Shown: in pieces, positions 10,005-18,794 of the stretch
Layout of the letters: the number at the start of each line of letters is the position of its first letter
How positions within the stretch are numbered: position 1 is the first letter of the stretch
NCBI RefSeq assembly: GCF_003130705.1
Contig: NZ_CP021354.1
Location: 496,001-560,000, forward strand
Length of the DNA: 64,000 bases
DNA from: Rhodococcus oxybenzonivorans
Lineage (GTDB): Bacteria > Actinomycetota > Actinomycetes > Mycobacteriales > Mycobacteriaceae
Direction: 5' to 3'
Made by a program: the position numbers and the translations under genes
Notes under the pieces: generated by a model
Database searches by the model: none
The model's input: the letters and a program-made list of their open reading frames with translations, nothing else
What the model was told of the DNA's origin: nothing

Positions 10005-10868
10005 TATCGGTTCGGTGATGCGCACGACCACCTGCTCGTGGTTGGCCGTGTAACCGAGGTACTCGAAACCGATTTCCGTGCGGTCGACGAATTCCTTCCA
10101 CGCCCGGTATTCGTGTTCCTGCCAACCCGGATAGTTGAAGAATTCATCGAAGACGATCACCGTTCCGGCGACAAGCCGGAGGCCGATCCGGTCCAGCACC
10201 GTCTTGGTCGACGAATACAGGTCGGCGTCGAGGTGCACGAAAGATACAGGGTCCGGATGTGTGTCGAGGAAGTCGGCGAGCGTGTCCTCGAAGAGTCCCG
10301 GGACCAGCTGGGCGCCGCGTACCTGGGGCATCTTCTCCTGGGCGAACTCGCCCGCCGGGAAACCGGTTCGCCAGGTCTGCGGTAGCCCCGAGAACACGTC
10401 GAAGCCGAAAACCTCGTGCTGTGCATCCTTGAGCTGTTCGGCGATGATCCGCAGGGTGGTTCCCGACGCGACACCGAACTCGAGCGCCATTCCGGGAATC
10501 TGCACCTGGGACAGTCCGTACCGCAGCGTGTCGTGGGGATTCCAGAACACGGGAGCTTTCGGCATGTGCTCGAGCACGAACGCCGCCGATTGGTTGGTGG
10601 CTCCGACATCGAGGGCCTGCGTGATGTCGCGACGGGCCTGCTGTTCGAGTTCGCCGAGTCTTTGCTGAACGTCGGATACCTCCATTCGAGCATCCGACAG
10701 TTCCGACAGGACGCGCGAGAGTTCCTGATTGGTGGCGGACAGCTCGGCCAGCGTCTGATCGTGCTGGTTCTCGTGCAACTCGCGAGAACGCCGATCCGAT
10801 TCGGCCACCACCTCATACACGGCGCGCTGAAGCTTGAGTCTGGCCTTTCGCCGAAATCCCTCGAACAT
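9996..10868 (-). CDS. TylF-type SAM-dependent methyltransferase with N-terminal coiled coil
   Basis: 290 residues. Residues 25-85 are charged and heptad-like (RRSRELHENQHDQTLAEL, LSELSDARMEVSDVQQRLGEL), a likely coiled coil. The catalytic domain follows: MALEFGVASGTTLRIIAEQL (SAM site), VFGFDVFSGLPQTWRTGF, FVHLDADLYSSTKTVLD, and VIVFDEFFNYPGWQEHEYRAW. The D-A-D and D-E-F-F motifs are those of metal-dependent macrocin-O-methyltransferase (TylF) relatives. Being tail to tail with glfT2 and near other envelope genes suggests a glycan or lipid substrate, but this is inference. Confidence 0.8.
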   Translation of the reverse strand: MFEGFRRKARLKLQRAVYEVVAESDRRSRELHENQHDQTLAELSATNQELSRVLSELSDARMEVSDVQQRLGELEQQARRDITQALDVGATNQSAAFVLEHMPKAPVFWNPHDTLRYGLSQVQIPGMALEFGVASGTTLRIIAEQLKDAQHEVFGFDVFSGLPQTWRTGFPAGEFAQEKMPQVRGAQLVPGLFEDTLADFLDTHPDPVSFVHLDADLYSSTKTVLDRIGLRLVAGTVIVFDEFFNYPGWQEHEYRAWKEFVDRTEIGFEYLGYTANHEQVVVRITEPISR

Positions 10869-10931
10869 GTATCCATGCTGCCAGGTCGCATCCCGGCTCA
10901 GGGCCGAACCGGGATGCGCGTTGGGCAGGTG

Positions 10932-11966
10932 TCAGTGACCGCGGGTTCGATACATCCGGCGATGCCCGCGGGCGATGATCTTCCACTCCCGTTCCCGCTC
11001 GGCGCGTAGCCGGGCATCGGCCCGTGACGCGATCCAGCCGTTCTCGCGAATCAACTTGCGGTAGCTTGCAAGTCGTCGTTCGGGAAGATCACCGCGCTCG
11101 ACCGCGGCCAGCACGGCACAACCCGGCTCCGTATCGTGGGAGCAATCCCGGAACCGGCACTGCGCGGCCCAGTCGTCGATCTCGGGGAACGCCTTGTCGA
11201 TGCCGTCCGCCGCGTCCCACATGCCGACACCGCGCAGGCCCGGCGTATCGATCAGGGCGCCACCCTGGGGAAGCGGCAGCAGTTCTCGGTGCGAGGTGGT
11301 GTGCCTACCTTTGTGATCGCCCTCGCGAACACGGCCCGTGGCGAGCAGATCCGCGCCGAGCAACGCGTTGGCGAGCGTCGACTTGCCCGCACCGGACGGT
11401 CCGATCAGAGCGATGGTGCCGTCGATCAATGCGGTGAGAGCAGCGACGCCGTCGCCGGTCTCGGCGCTCACTGCCATCACCACCGAACCGGGCGAGACTG
11501 CAGTCACGGCGGTGACTGCGGTGGAAACATTCTCGGCAGCATCGGCTTTGGTGAGAGCGACCACCGGCCTCGCGCCGCTCTCCCAAGCCAGTGCCAGCAG
11601 TCGTTCGATGCGGCCGAGATCGAGGTCGGTGTCGAGAGCGGAGGCGATGACCACCGTGTCGACGTTCGCGGCGAGCACGTGGCCGTCGGATCTGCCGGAG
11701 GCGGCGGACCGGACTATGGCGCTGCGCCGCGGGAGCAGGTCGGCGACAACGGTCGTATCACCGCTCGCACGGACAGTGACCCAGTCGCCGGTGCAGAGCG
11801 CATGCTCGCCGTTCTCGGCACGAATGATGTCCGAAGACGTTGCGACGTCGCAACGTCCGCGGTCGACGCGGATCACGCGCCCGGGCTCGGAACCCTCGGT
11901 CGTGTGGTCGTCGAAGGGAAGGGTGTCGTTCCAGCCGTAAGCCAGGAGTTGTCCAGGGTTGAACAT
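10932..11966 (-). CDS. rsgA: Ribosome small-subunit biogenesis GTPase RsgA
   Basis: 344 residues with the circularly permuted GTPase order: VALTKADA (G4, residues 137-143) comes before LIGPSGAGKSTLAN (G1, 187-200) and LIDTPGLRG (G3). KGRHTTSHRELLPLP supplies the G2 threonines. A C-terminal zinc knuckle C270-x4-C275-x-H277-x5-C283 is intact. An N-terminal OB-fold segment spans about 25-80. RsgA matures the 30S subunit and its GTPase is triggered by the ribosome. It stands alone on the minus strand, 193 bases downstream of glfT1. Confidence 0.92.
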   Translation of the reverse strand: MFNPGQLLAYGWNDTLPFDDHTTEGSEPGRVIRVDRGRCDVATSSDIIRAENGEHALCTGDWVTVRASGDTTVVADLLPRRSAIVRSAASGRSDGHVLAANVDTVVIASALDTDLDLGRIERLLALAWESGARPVVALTKADAAENVSTAVTAVTAVSPGSVVMAVSAETGDGVAALTALIDGTIALIGPSGAGKSTLANALLGADLLATGRVREGDHKGRHTTSHRELLPLPQGGALIDTPGLRGVGMWDAADGIDKAFPEIDDWAAQCRFRDCSHDTEPGCAVLAAVERGDLPERRLASYRKLIRENGWIASRADARLRAEREREWKIIARGHRRMYRTRGH

Positions 11967-12159
11967 GATGGGTGGAATCCTCGGGTCGGTGAAGTGCCGA
12001 CCGGACCACGATCAGGGTTCGGTCAGGCGAAGGAAGGGGGAGTGTGGACGCACGCGGCGTCGACCGACGAGACAATCATCGGACACTCACTCCTTCGCGA
12101 CACTTTCCGGACCGTTCGGGAATCAGGATCGCACCCGACAGAACGTCGGGCAACCGATT

Positions 12160-13071
12160 TTACGGCCGCTCGAAGCGCTCCCGGCGTCCCAGCTTCCGCA
12201 GTCGCATCCATTCACGCAGTCCCTGCACGTCGCGCCGCGTGACGAGGAAGTACCACCCGAACCGCACCCATTCCTGGGGAAGCAGCTTCCGCATTCCCGG
12301 CTGCGACAGCAGGTATCCCCGGTTGCGGTAGGTGAAGTAGCGCTTGACCTCGTTGTCCGGGTACTGCGTATGCATCCGGCCGCCGAGGATCGGTTTGAAC
12401 TCCTCAGCGCCGTTCGGGTGTACGTACGCCGTCTGCAGGCACGTTCCGAAGGGCAGCCCGGACCGCACCAGCCGGCGATGGACCTCCACCTCGTCGCCGC
12501 GTACGAACAGGCGCAGATCCGGAACCCCGACCGCGTCGATCGTGGACGCACGGAACAGTGCGCCGTTGAACAGGGAGGCGATGCCCGGCAGCAGATCGGC
12601 GGAGTCGTCACCGTCCTTGTGTAGTTCCGAACGAAGCCGCCGCCATTCCACCCCACGGCGCAGCGGAAACGCCAGGCGGTCGGGGTCGTCGATGTCGCAG
12701 ACGACGGGCGACACTTCGGCCAGCCCGTGCCGGTTCGCGCAGTCGAGCAGGGTCTCGAGCACCTCGTCGCCCTCGGGGCGGCCGTCGTCGTCGGCCAGCC
12801 ATACCCAGTCGGCGCCCAGCGACAACGCATAGAGAATGCCGAGTGCGAAGCCTCCCGCACCACCGAGGTTGTGCCGCGACCCCAGGTAGCTGGTCGGAAT
12901 ACCCGCAGACTCGACGAGGGTCCGCACCTCGTCCTCGGCGGCATTGTCGACGACCACCAGATGATCGAGCGGCCGCGTCTGCGACGCCAGCACCTTCAGC
13001 GACTGCGCGAGCAGTTCCCGGCGCTTGTGCGTGACGACGACGCCGATGATCCGCTCGACGGGAGCGCTCAC
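12160..13071 (-). CDS. glfT1: Galactofuranosyltransferase GlfT1 (galactan initiation)
   Basis: 303 residues, matching the 304 of mycobacterial Rv3782. A GT2-type start (IIGVVVTHKRRELLAQSL) leads to VVVDNAA, NLGGAGGFALG and WLADDDG with the metal-binding DDD at 94-96. FVRGDEVEVHRRLVRSG and YFTYRNRGYLL follow. GlfT1 adds the first galactofuranose residues to the rhamnosyl-GlcNAc lipid linker, after which GlfT2 elongates. Its start overlaps the wzt stop by four bases (ATGA), so it is translationally coupled in the wzm-wzt-glfT1 operon, the same gene trio as Rv3783-Rv3781-Rv3782. Confidence 0.93.
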   Translation of the reverse strand: MSAPVERIIGVVVTHKRRELLAQSLKVLASQTRPLDHLVVVDNAAEDEVRTLVESAGIPTSYLGSRHNLGGAGGFALGILYALSLGADWVWLADDDGRPEGDEVLETLLDCANRHGLAEVSPVVCDIDDPDRLAFPLRRGVEWRRLRSELHKDGDDSADLLPGIASLFNGALFRASTIDAVGVPDLRLFVRGDEVEVHRRLVRSGLPFGTCLQTAYVHPNGAEEFKPILGGRMHTQYPDNEVKRYFTYRNRGYLLSQPGMRKLLPQEWVRFGWYFLVTRRDVQGLREWMRLRKLGRRERFERP

Positions 13072-14009
13072 GCGGACTCCGCCTCCGTGCCTGTGCCTGT
13101 GCCCGTGCCTGTGCTCGTGCCCGCACCTGTCCCTGTACGAACGGGACCTTCGTTCGGTCCAGCGCTACCAGCGTCCCGTGCGTACGAACGCGAGGGAGCA
13201 GTCAAGCCGGCCTTCTCCCGTTCGAGCTCGTAGATCACGTGCCGGACGTGGTCGGCTGCGTCATACCCCTCGTACGCCCGGACGACGTCCTCGATGCCAC
13301 CCTGCTGGCGAATCCGGCCGTGATCGATCCACATCGCGGTGTCGCAGAGCTGGGCGAGGAACTCGTTGGAATGGCTGGCGAACACCAGAATCCCGGACCG
13401 TTCGACGAGCGCCTGCAACCGGACCCGGGCCTTCTTCATGAACTCCGCGTCGACGGCGCCGATGCCCTCGTCGAGGAGAAGGATCTCGGGGTCGATGCTG
13501 GTCACCACGCCCATCGCGACACGCACGCGCATCCCGGTGGAGTAGGTGCGCAGCGGCATCGACAGGTACTCGCCCAGCTCCGTGAACTCGGCGATCTCAT
13601 CCATCTTCGCGAGCATCTGCTTACGGGTCTGACCGAGGAACAGTCCGCGGATGATGATGTTCTCGTAGCCGGAGATCTCGGGGTCCATGCCGACACCGAG
13701 GTCGAAGACCGGCGCCACGCGGCCGCGGATGCTCGCGCTGCCCCTGGTGGGCTCGTAGATGCCCGACAGCAGTCGCAACAGCGTCGACTTTCCGGCGCCG
13801 TTGTGGCCGACCAGCCCGATCCGGTCACCCTCCTTCAGCGACAACGTGATGTCGCGCAGGGCCTCGACCACCACCACGTCGGAACTGTTCCGGCCGATGG
13901 AGCCGCCGGCCTTGCCGAGGAAGGCCTTCTTCAGCGACCGCGACTTGGCGTCGAAAATGGGGAAGTCGACACAGGCATCCCGCGTCTCGATACTCACGTG
14001 CTCCGTCAT
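13068..14009 (-). CDS. wzt: Galactan exporter ATP-binding subunit Wzt (RfbE)
   Basis: 313 residues. The ABC ATPase is complete: GLVGHNGAGKSTLLRLLSG (Walker A), YSTGMRVRVAMGV as a polysaccharide-exporter signature, EILLLDEGIGAVD (Walker B) and VFASHSNEF (His switch). It energises transport of lipid-linked galactan across the membrane with Wzm. The last 50 residues are odd: after the ATPase the chain ends in a Thr-Gly run, GTGTGTGTGTE, encoded by six-base repeats. Two 29-bp tandem units straddle the start codon. It is the middle gene of wzm-wzt-glfT1. Confidence 0.92.
   Translation of the reverse strand: MTEHVSIETRDACVDFPIFDAKSRSLKKAFLGKAGGSIGRNSSDVVVVEALRDITLSLKEGDRIGLVGHNGAGKSTLLRLLSGIYEPTRGSASIRGRVAPVFDLGVGMDPEISGYENIIIRGLFLGQTRKQMLAKMDEIAEFTELGEYLSMPLRTYSTGMRVRVAMGVVTSIDPEILLLDEGIGAVDAEFMKKARVRLQALVERSGILVFASHSNEFLAQLCDTAMWIDHGRIRQQGGIEDVVRAYEGYDAADHVRHVIYELEREKAGLTAPSRSYARDAGSAGPNEGPVRTGTGAGTSTGTGTGTGTEAESA
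13087..13134. repeat. Hexanucleotide repeat encoding the Thr-Gly tail of Wzt
   Basis: Eight six-base units, most of them GTGCCT or GTGCCC on the plus strand, lie in frame near the 3' end of wzt and encode alternating Gly and Thr. The array ends about 15 bases before the wzt stop and glfT1 start. Loss or gain of whole units would keep both frames open, so tail length may vary between strains. Confidence 0.8.
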
Positions 14010-14069
14010 TGCCGCTCGCTTCGCTCAACCGTTGTCATTGCCCCTCGCTTCGCTCAACCGTTGTCATTG
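14005..14069. repeat. 29-bp tandem repeat spanning the wzt start codon
   Basis: Two units, 14005-14033 and 14034-14062, differ at one base, and a seven-base part of a third follows (14063-14069). Each unit contains CAT, so on the minus strand there are three ATGs in a row, 29 bases apart. From the first ATG (14067) and from the second (14038), ten-codon ORFs (MTTVERSEGQ and MTTVERSERQ) end in a TGA that overlaps the next ATG as ATGA. The last ATG is the wzt start. The first mini-ORF begins 12 bases after the wzm stop. Confidence 0.85.
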
Positions 14070-14079
14070 CTCGAGACCC

Positions 14080-14958
14080 CTAAACCCAGTAGGGCACGCG
14101 GGCCCGGTACTTGCGAAGCGCGAGGATGGCGGCAGCCCACCCGACAACGGTGATGGCCAGCACGATGTACCAGTGGTACGCCTGCTGGTCCTGTCCGATC
14201 ATCGGCGCCCGGACGATGTCGAGATAGTGGAACAACGGGTTCAGTTCGGCGAGCTTGACCCGCTCGGCGGCCTGACCACCCTGCGCCTCGAGGCTCTGGG
14301 TGGTCCACATGATCGGGGTCAGCACGAACAGCAGCAGCGTCAGGCTGGAGAGAATCGGCGCGATGTCCCGGTAACGGGTGGAGAAGATGCCGAACATGAT
14401 CGACACCCACGCCGCGTTGAGAACGATCAGCCCCAGGGCAGGGATCGCGGCCAGCGAAGTCCACGTCAAGTCGCGCCACACGCCGAATGCCACGAGCATG
14501 ATCACGTAGATCAACAGGTTGTGGGCGAACAGCAGCAACTGTCGCCACACCAGCCGATACACGTGCACGCTCAGTGCCGACGGCAACTGCTTGATCAGGC
14601 CCTCGTTGGCGATGAAGACCTCGGAGCCCTCGAGGATGCTGGCACTGATCAGGTTCCAGACGATCAGTCCCACCGTGACGTACGGAAGGAACTCCGGCAG
14701 CGGGATGTCCAGGAGCGCGGCGTACAGGATTCCGATGGCCGCAGCCTGCACGCCGGTGGCGATCGTGATCCAGAACGGGCCGATCACCGACCGGCGGTAC
14801 CGCTGCTTGATGTCCTGCCAGCCGAGGCTCAGCCACAGCTCTCGCTGAGCGAAGCCGTCCCGGAGGTCCTTGAACGCACGACGGAAGGTCTGCGAGTCGG
14901 ACACCGGGTGCGGAACGCCTGCGGCCTCGGATTCGATAGCGGATGCTGACACGGGCAC
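14080..14958 (-). CDS. wzm: Galactan exporter membrane subunit Wzm (RfbD)
   Basis: 292 residues from a GTG at 14958. After a hydrophilic 45-residue N-terminus there are about six membrane helices, in the ABC-2 permease pattern: DIKQRYRRSVIGPFWITI, then AAIGILYAALL, and IWNLISASILEGSEVF. The amphipathic region before the first helix (LWLSLGWQDIKQRYRRS) is typical of O-antigen/galactan exporters. It pairs with Wzt to flip lipid-linked galactan. First gene of the operon; a short, 63-bp leader-like gap containing the tandem repeat separates it from wzt. Confidence 0.92.
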   Translation of the reverse strand: MPVSASAIESEAAGVPHPVSDSQTFRRAFKDLRDGFAQRELWLSLGWQDIKQRYRRSVIGPFWITIATGVQAAAIGILYAALLDIPLPEFLPYVTVGLIVWNLISASILEGSEVFIANEGLIKQLPSALSVHVYRLVWRQLLLFAHNLLIYVIMLVAFGVWRDLTWTSLAAIPALGLIVLNAAWVSIMFGIFSTRYRDIAPILSSLTLLLFVLTPIMWTTQSLEAQGGQAAERVKLAELNPLFHYLDIVRAPMIGQDQQAYHWYIVLAITVVGWAAAILALRKYRARVPYWV

Positions 14959-15000
14959 CGAGCCTACCGGGAGTCGACTTCCACGCTGCGCCGCCCGTTG

Positions 15001-15582
15001 CTACAGGTACTGGCCGGTACCGCTCGATTGGTGCCCCTCGCCGTGGTTCTGCGGCTGGTGCGGGTTGCCGATGCTGATGCCCGGCGGGAGGGCGCCCTGA
15101 CGCATCATCTCCAGCTGCGAGCGTGCCGCCATCTGCTGGGCGAAGAGCGCGGTCTGGATTCCGTGGAACAAGCCTTCCAGCCAGCCGACCAGCTGGGCCT
15201 GCGCGATGCGGAGCTCCGCGTCCGACGGGACGGTGTCGTCGGTGAAGGGCAACGTGAGGCGCTCGAGCTCGTCCCGCAACTCGGGGGCGAGCCCCTGCTC
15301 GAGCTCGCTGATCGACGACTTGTGGATGTCTTTGAGCCGGGTGCGGCTGGCGTCGTCGAGAGGTGCCGCCCGCACCTCCTCGAGGAGCTGCTTGATCATC
15401 GTCCCGATCCGCATGACCTTGGCGGGCTGCTCGACCATGTCGGCCACCGACTCCGGTTTCGCATTGTCCTCGGCGCCGGCTTCGGCGTCGGCGGATCGCT
15501 TCGCGGCCTCTTCGACGGGTACGGCCACAGGCTGACCGTCGGGGCCGATCACGAGGACGTGTTCATTCTCCGAGTTCGTCAT
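15001..15582 (-). CDS. bpa: Bacterial proteasome activator Bpa
   Basis: 193 residues from the ATG at 15582. It has the DUF2587 layout: a disordered acidic N-terminus (about 1-45), a helical core ([60 protein letters not shown]), and the C-terminal GQYL that docks on the 20S proteasome and opens its gate without ATP. The mycobacterial homologue is Rv3780, also next to the wzt/glfT1/wzm genes. It directs unfolded proteins to the proteasome independently of Pup. An upstream in-frame start would add 28 residues without support. Confidence 0.93.
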   Translation of the reverse strand: MTNSENEHVLVIGPDGQPVAVPVEEAAKRSADAEAGAEDNAKPESVADMVEQPAKVMRIGTMIKQLLEEVRAAPLDDASRTRLKDIHKSSISELEQGLAPELRDELERLTLPFTDDTVPSDAELRIAQAQLVGWLEGLFHGIQTALFAQQMAARSQLEMMRQGALPPGISIGNPHQPQNHGEGHQSSGTGQYL

Positions 15583-15715
15583 GACTCCATCTTGTCTGTT
15601 CGCGCTCGGGCATGCGCGCGTGCGTTCGATTTCTCCACATTCAGGGCTTGTTGCACACCACAACAAGAGGCGGCTGGCTTCGACCGTATTGACTCAGGGT
15701 CTTAGAGTGTCGGGC

Positions 15716-16918
15716 ATGGCTTACGACGTTGCCCGCGTACGGGGACTGATCCCGTCACTCGGCGACGGTTGGATCCATCTCGATCCTCAGGCCGGCATGC
15801 AGATCCCCGACGCGGTGTCGCGCACCGTTTCGACGGCGTTCCGGGCGTCCGCCTCCTCGTCGACCGGCCGTCACGTGTCCAGCCGGCGGAGCGCTGCAGT
15901 GCTCGACGCCGCCCGCGCCGCCGTCGCCGACCTGGTCGGTGGTGATCCTGCCGGGGTGGTCCTCGGACCCGACCGCGCCGTCCTGCTCGCCTGGCTGGCC
16001 GAGTCGTTGAGTACACGACTCGGACTCGGAACCGGGCTGGTTCTCTCCCGTCTCGACGAAGAAGCGAACGTGGCGCCCTGGCTCCGCGTGGCCGGCCGCT
16101 ACGGCGCCCAGGTCCGCTGGGCCGAGGTCGAGATCGAGACCTGCGAACTCCCGAGCTGGCAGTTCCAGGACCTCATCACCACCACCACCCGCCTCGTCGC
16201 CCTCACCGCGGCATCCCCGATCGTCGGCTCCGCGCCCGACGTCCGAGTCGCCGCAGATCGCGTCCACGAGGTGGGCGGCCTGATGGTCGTCGATGCCATC
16301 GGCGCCGCGCCCTACGCCCACGTCGACATCAACGAACTCGGAGCCGACGTCGTCGCTGTCGGAGCCACCTCCTGGGGTGGACCGCAGGTCGGCGCACTCG
16401 TCTTCCGCGACCCCACCCTCCTCGACCGCATCCCCGCGGTCTCGCTCAACCCCTATGCGCGCGGCGTCGAACGACTCGAGGTCGGGGGGCACCAGTTCGC
16501 CCTGCTCGCCGGGCTCACCACCTCGATCGACTTTCTCGCCGGACTCGACGAATCCGCCACCGGATCACGCCGGGAAAAGCTCGAGACGTCCATCAGCTCG
16601 TTGCAGAACTACCAGGACACCCTCTTCGACCACCTCATGTCGTCGCTCAAGAGACTCCCGCAGATCATGGTCATCGGCCGGTCACCCAGCCGGGTGCCCA
16701 CCCTCAGCTTCACCGTCGCCGGAGTCTCCGCCGACAAGGTGGCGTCCCACCTGGCCGACAAACGCATCGCCACAGTCAGCGGCGTCCACGGTGGCTCCCG
16801 TCTCCTCGACGCCCTCGGCGTCAACGACGAAGGCGGCGCGGTCACCATCGGCCTCGCCCCGTACACCACGCGGTACGAGATCGATCAGCTCGTCGGCGAA
16901 CTCGCTTCGCTGGGCTGA
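15716..16918 (+). CDS. Cysteine-desulfurase-like class V aminotransferase-fold protein
   Basis: 400 residues from the ATG at 15716. The fold type I pattern is clear: [55 protein letters not shown] and, at the C-terminus, [16 protein letters not shown]. Where class V enzymes carry the PLP-binding lysine (normally an H-K pair before a Gly-rich turn) this protein reads [15 protein letters not shown], so Trp replaces Lys. The mycobacterial neighbour in the same place is Rv3778c. Without the lysine, ordinary PLP chemistry is doubtful; it may be non-catalytic or use PLP differently. Divergent from bpa. Confidence 0.75.
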   Translation: MAYDVARVRGLIPSLGDGWIHLDPQAGMQIPDAVSRTVSTAFRASASSSTGRHVSSRRSAAVLDAARAAVADLVGGDPAGVVLGPDRAVLLAWLAESLSTRLGLGTGLVLSRLDEEANVAPWLRVAGRYGAQVRWAEVEIETCELPSWQFQDLITTTTRLVALTAASPIVGSAPDVRVAADRVHEVGGLMVVDAIGAAPYAHVDINELGADVVAVGATSWGGPQVGALVFRDPTLLDRIPAVSLNPYARGVERLEVGGHQFALLAGLTTSIDFLAGLDESATGSRREKLETSISSLQNYQDTLFDHLMSSLKRLPQIMVIGRSPSRVPTLSFTVAGVSADKVASHLADKRIATVSGVHGGSRLLDALGVNDEGGAVTIGLAPYTTRYEIDQLVGELASLG

Positions 16919-16955
16919 CGTACGCCCTGCCCTTGCACCGTCCCGGTCCGCCCCG

Positions 16956-16986
16956 CCGCTGACCCGATGGGGTACTCGGTCAGCGG
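16956..16986. terminator. Hairpin between convergent genes
   Basis: CCGCTGACC (16956-16964) pairs perfectly with GGTCAGCGG (16978-16986). It sits between the convergent stops of the desulfurase-like gene and the quinone reductase. There is no T-run, so it would work as a bidirectional hairpin or need another factor. Confidence 0.45.
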
Positions 16987-17003
16987 GAGGCGGCGCGAGG
17001 GCG

Positions 17004-17999
17004 TCAGTGTCGCGGAATGGTGAGAATCACTTTGCCGACGGTCTCCGGGGAGTCGAGCAGCTCGTGGCCGCGCGGCGCCTCGGTGATCGGCAGTTCGGCC
17101 GACACCACGGGTTGTATCGCGCCCTCGGTGATCAGTGGCCACAGGCGGTTCCGGACGTCGGCGACAATCTCCGCCTTGCTCTCGCGCCCGTTCTCCGGAC
17201 GGCCGCGTAGACCGGTGGCAGTGATGTTGCCGCGCTTCGCGAACAGTCGGGTGAGATCGAGCTCGCCTTTGCGTCCGCCCTGGAAGCCGATGATGACGAG
17301 CCGTCCGTCCGACGCCAGCGCGTCGATGTTGCGGCCGAGGTACGAGCCGCCCATGTTGTCGAGAATCACATCGGCGCCGTGTCCGTCCGTCGCCTTCTTT
17401 ACTTCTTCGGCGAAGTCGGCTTCGCGGTAGTTGACGAGGATGTCGGCACCCAGCTCCCGGCAGCGTTCCAGTTTTGCCTCGGATCCCGCCGTGACTGCCA
17501 CCCGCGCGCCCAACGCGACACCCACCTGGATGGCATGTGTGCCGATGCCGCCGCCACCGCCGTGCACCAGCAGAACGTCACCGCGCGACAACCCTGCCCG
17601 CATCACCACGTTCGACCACACCGTGCAGGCAACCTCGGGCAGGGAAGCGGCGACGAGCAGATCGACGCCCTTCGGCACCGGGAGTAGCTGGGTCGCGGGG
17701 ACGGCCACACGTTCTGCGTAACCGCCACCGGCGAGCAGAGCGCACACGTGGTCGCCGACGGACCACTCCGAGACGCCGTCGCCGACCTCGGCGACGATGC
17801 CGGAACATTCGAGGCCGAGAATGTCGCTGGCACCGGGCGGCGGCGGGTAGAAGCCCTGGCGTTGGGTGAGATCTGCGCGGTTGACGGCGGTAGCCGCCAC
17901 ATCGATGAGAACGTGGCCGGGTAGCAGTTCAGGATCGGGCTGCTCCGCCCATCGCATGACTTCCGGACCACCCGGCTGATCGATCGTGATCGCATACAT
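17004..17999 (-). CDS. Zinc-free NADPH:quinone oxidoreductase (MDR superfamily)
   Basis: 331 residues from the ATG at 17999. The medium-chain dehydrogenase features are: VLIDVAATAVNRADLTQRQG, LGLECSGIVAEVGDGV, ALLAGGGYAERVAVP, and the NADPH loop VLLVHGGGGGIGTHAIQ. NYREADFAEEVKKATDGHGADVI and VIIGFQGG follow. The zinc-ligand cysteines of alcohol dehydrogenases are absent, as in quinone oxidoreductases (PIG3/QorB-like). It would reduce quinones or reactive carbonyls. Divergent from the MarR gene at 18123, which may regulate it. The mycobacterial counterpart in this position is Rv3777. Confidence 0.88.
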   Translation of the reverse strand: MYAITIDQPGGPEVMRWAEQPDPELLPGHVLIDVAATAVNRADLTQRQGFYPPPPGASDILGLECSGIVAEVGDGVSEWSVGDHVCALLAGGGYAERVAVPATQLLPVPKGVDLLVAASLPEVACTVWSNVVMRAGLSRGDVLLVHGGGGGIGTHAIQVGVALGARVAVTAGSEAKLERCRELGADILVNYREADFAEEVKKATDGHGADVILDNMGGSYLGRNIDALASDGRLVIIGFQGGRKGELDLTRLFAKRGNITATGLRGRPENGRESKAEIVADVRNRLWPLITEGAIQPVVSAELPITEAPRGHELLDSPETVGKVILTIPRH

Positions 18000-18108
18000 G
18001 AAGGACGACGTTAGCGAATCGAGGCGACGCACGGTCACTGCATGCGATCCCGCTTGACGGACCGAGGGATTGGGGCCCCGACGCTACTGGAAAGTAACGT
18101 CAGACTAC

Positions 18109-18114
18109 TAGAAT
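18109..18114 (+). promoter_or_regulatory. Candidate -10 box for a leaderless MarR transcript
   Basis: TAGAAT lies eight bases before the MarR GTG at 18123. A start of transcription seven or so bases downstream would coincide with the start codon, and no Shine-Dalgarno is visible, so the mRNA may be leaderless, which is common in actinobacteria. Confidence 0.35.
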
Positions 18115-18122
18115 ATGAACCT

Positions 18123-18605
18123 GTGACAGCAGAAACCTCCGACGCCGAAGTCGAGACCAATTGGTTGACCCCGGCCGAGATGCGCGCATGGCGCGGCTAT
18201 ATGGACGGCAACCAGCGGCTCATGGACGTCCTCAACAGGGATCTGCAGGAAAAGCACGATCTGTCGCTCGCCGATTACCGAATTCTCGTGCTGCTGTCCG
18301 AATCGCCCGACGGTTCACTACGGATGTCCGATCTCGCCGACGGGGTCCTGTCCTCGCGCAGTCGCCTCACGCATCAGATCCGGCGCATGGAAGCGCAAGG
18401 CATGGTCACCCGGGACACCTGTCTGGAGGACGGCCGGGGTGTTCTCGCCGTCATCACGGATGAAGGTCGCGCGCGACTGGCCGAGGCGGCACCCACCCAC
18501 GTAGCCGGGGTCCGGCGCAACCTCGTCGATCAGCTCACCAAATCGCAGCTCAAAGTACTCGCCGAGGTGTTCGAGCGGGTAGACAAAGCCATCGGCGACC
18601 GCTGA
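18123..18605 (+). CDS. MarR-family transcriptional regulator
   Basis: 160 residues from a GTG at 18123. The winged-helix core is easy to see: LADYRILVLLSESPDGSLRMSDLADGV, then SSRSRLTHQIRRMEAQGMV (recognition helix), and the wing TRDTCLEDGRGVLAVITDEGRARL. Terminal helices form the dimer interface. MarR proteins usually repress a neighbouring gene and are released by phenolic or oxidative ligands; the divergent quinone reductase is the obvious target. An upstream GTG/ATG in frame exists but lies in the promoter. Confidence 0.88.
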   Translation: MTAETSDAEVETNWLTPAEMRAWRGYMDGNQRLMDVLNRDLQEKHDLSLADYRILVLLSESPDGSLRMSDLADGVLSSRSRLTHQIRRMEAQGMVTRDTCLEDGRGVLAVITDEGRARLAEAAPTHVAGVRRNLVDQLTKSQLKVLAEVFERVDKAIGDR

Positions 18606-18647
18606 CCGGTTGCAGCCGCCGACACCGTTACCGATAGGATCGCGCAC

Positions 18648-18734
18648 GGAAGCGTGGCAGAGCGGCCGAATGCACTCGCCTTGAAAGCGAGCGTGGCGTT
18701 AAACCCACCGGGGGTTCAAATCCCTCCGCTTCCG
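18648..18734 (+). tRNA. tRNA-Ser (anticodon TGA)
   Basis: The acceptor stem GGAAGCG (18648-18654) pairs with CGCTTCC (18727-18733), followed by discriminator G. The anticodon loop reads CTTGAAA, so the anticodon is TGA (Ser, UCA codons). The long variable arm (GCGTGGCG...CACCGGGG region) and GGTTCAAATCC T-loop are those of a class II tRNA. The CCA end is not encoded. Confidence 0.95.
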
Positions 18735-18746
18735 CCGAAGAAACGG

Positions 18747-18786
18747 CCCCGGCCCGGCACCACACGTGCCGGGTCGGGGTCTTTTC
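18747..18786 (+). terminator. Intrinsic terminator after tRNA-Ser
   Basis: A 14-bp GC-rich stem (18747-18760 with 18766-18779, one G-T pair) is followed by TCTTTTCT. It ends the tRNA transcript and may also stop the convergent TfoX operon. Confidence 0.8.
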
Positions 18787-18794
18787 TCATTCCT

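Noticed and set aside
13087..13134. CRISPR-like array
   Set aside because: Units are six bases long, without spacers, and lie inside wzt.
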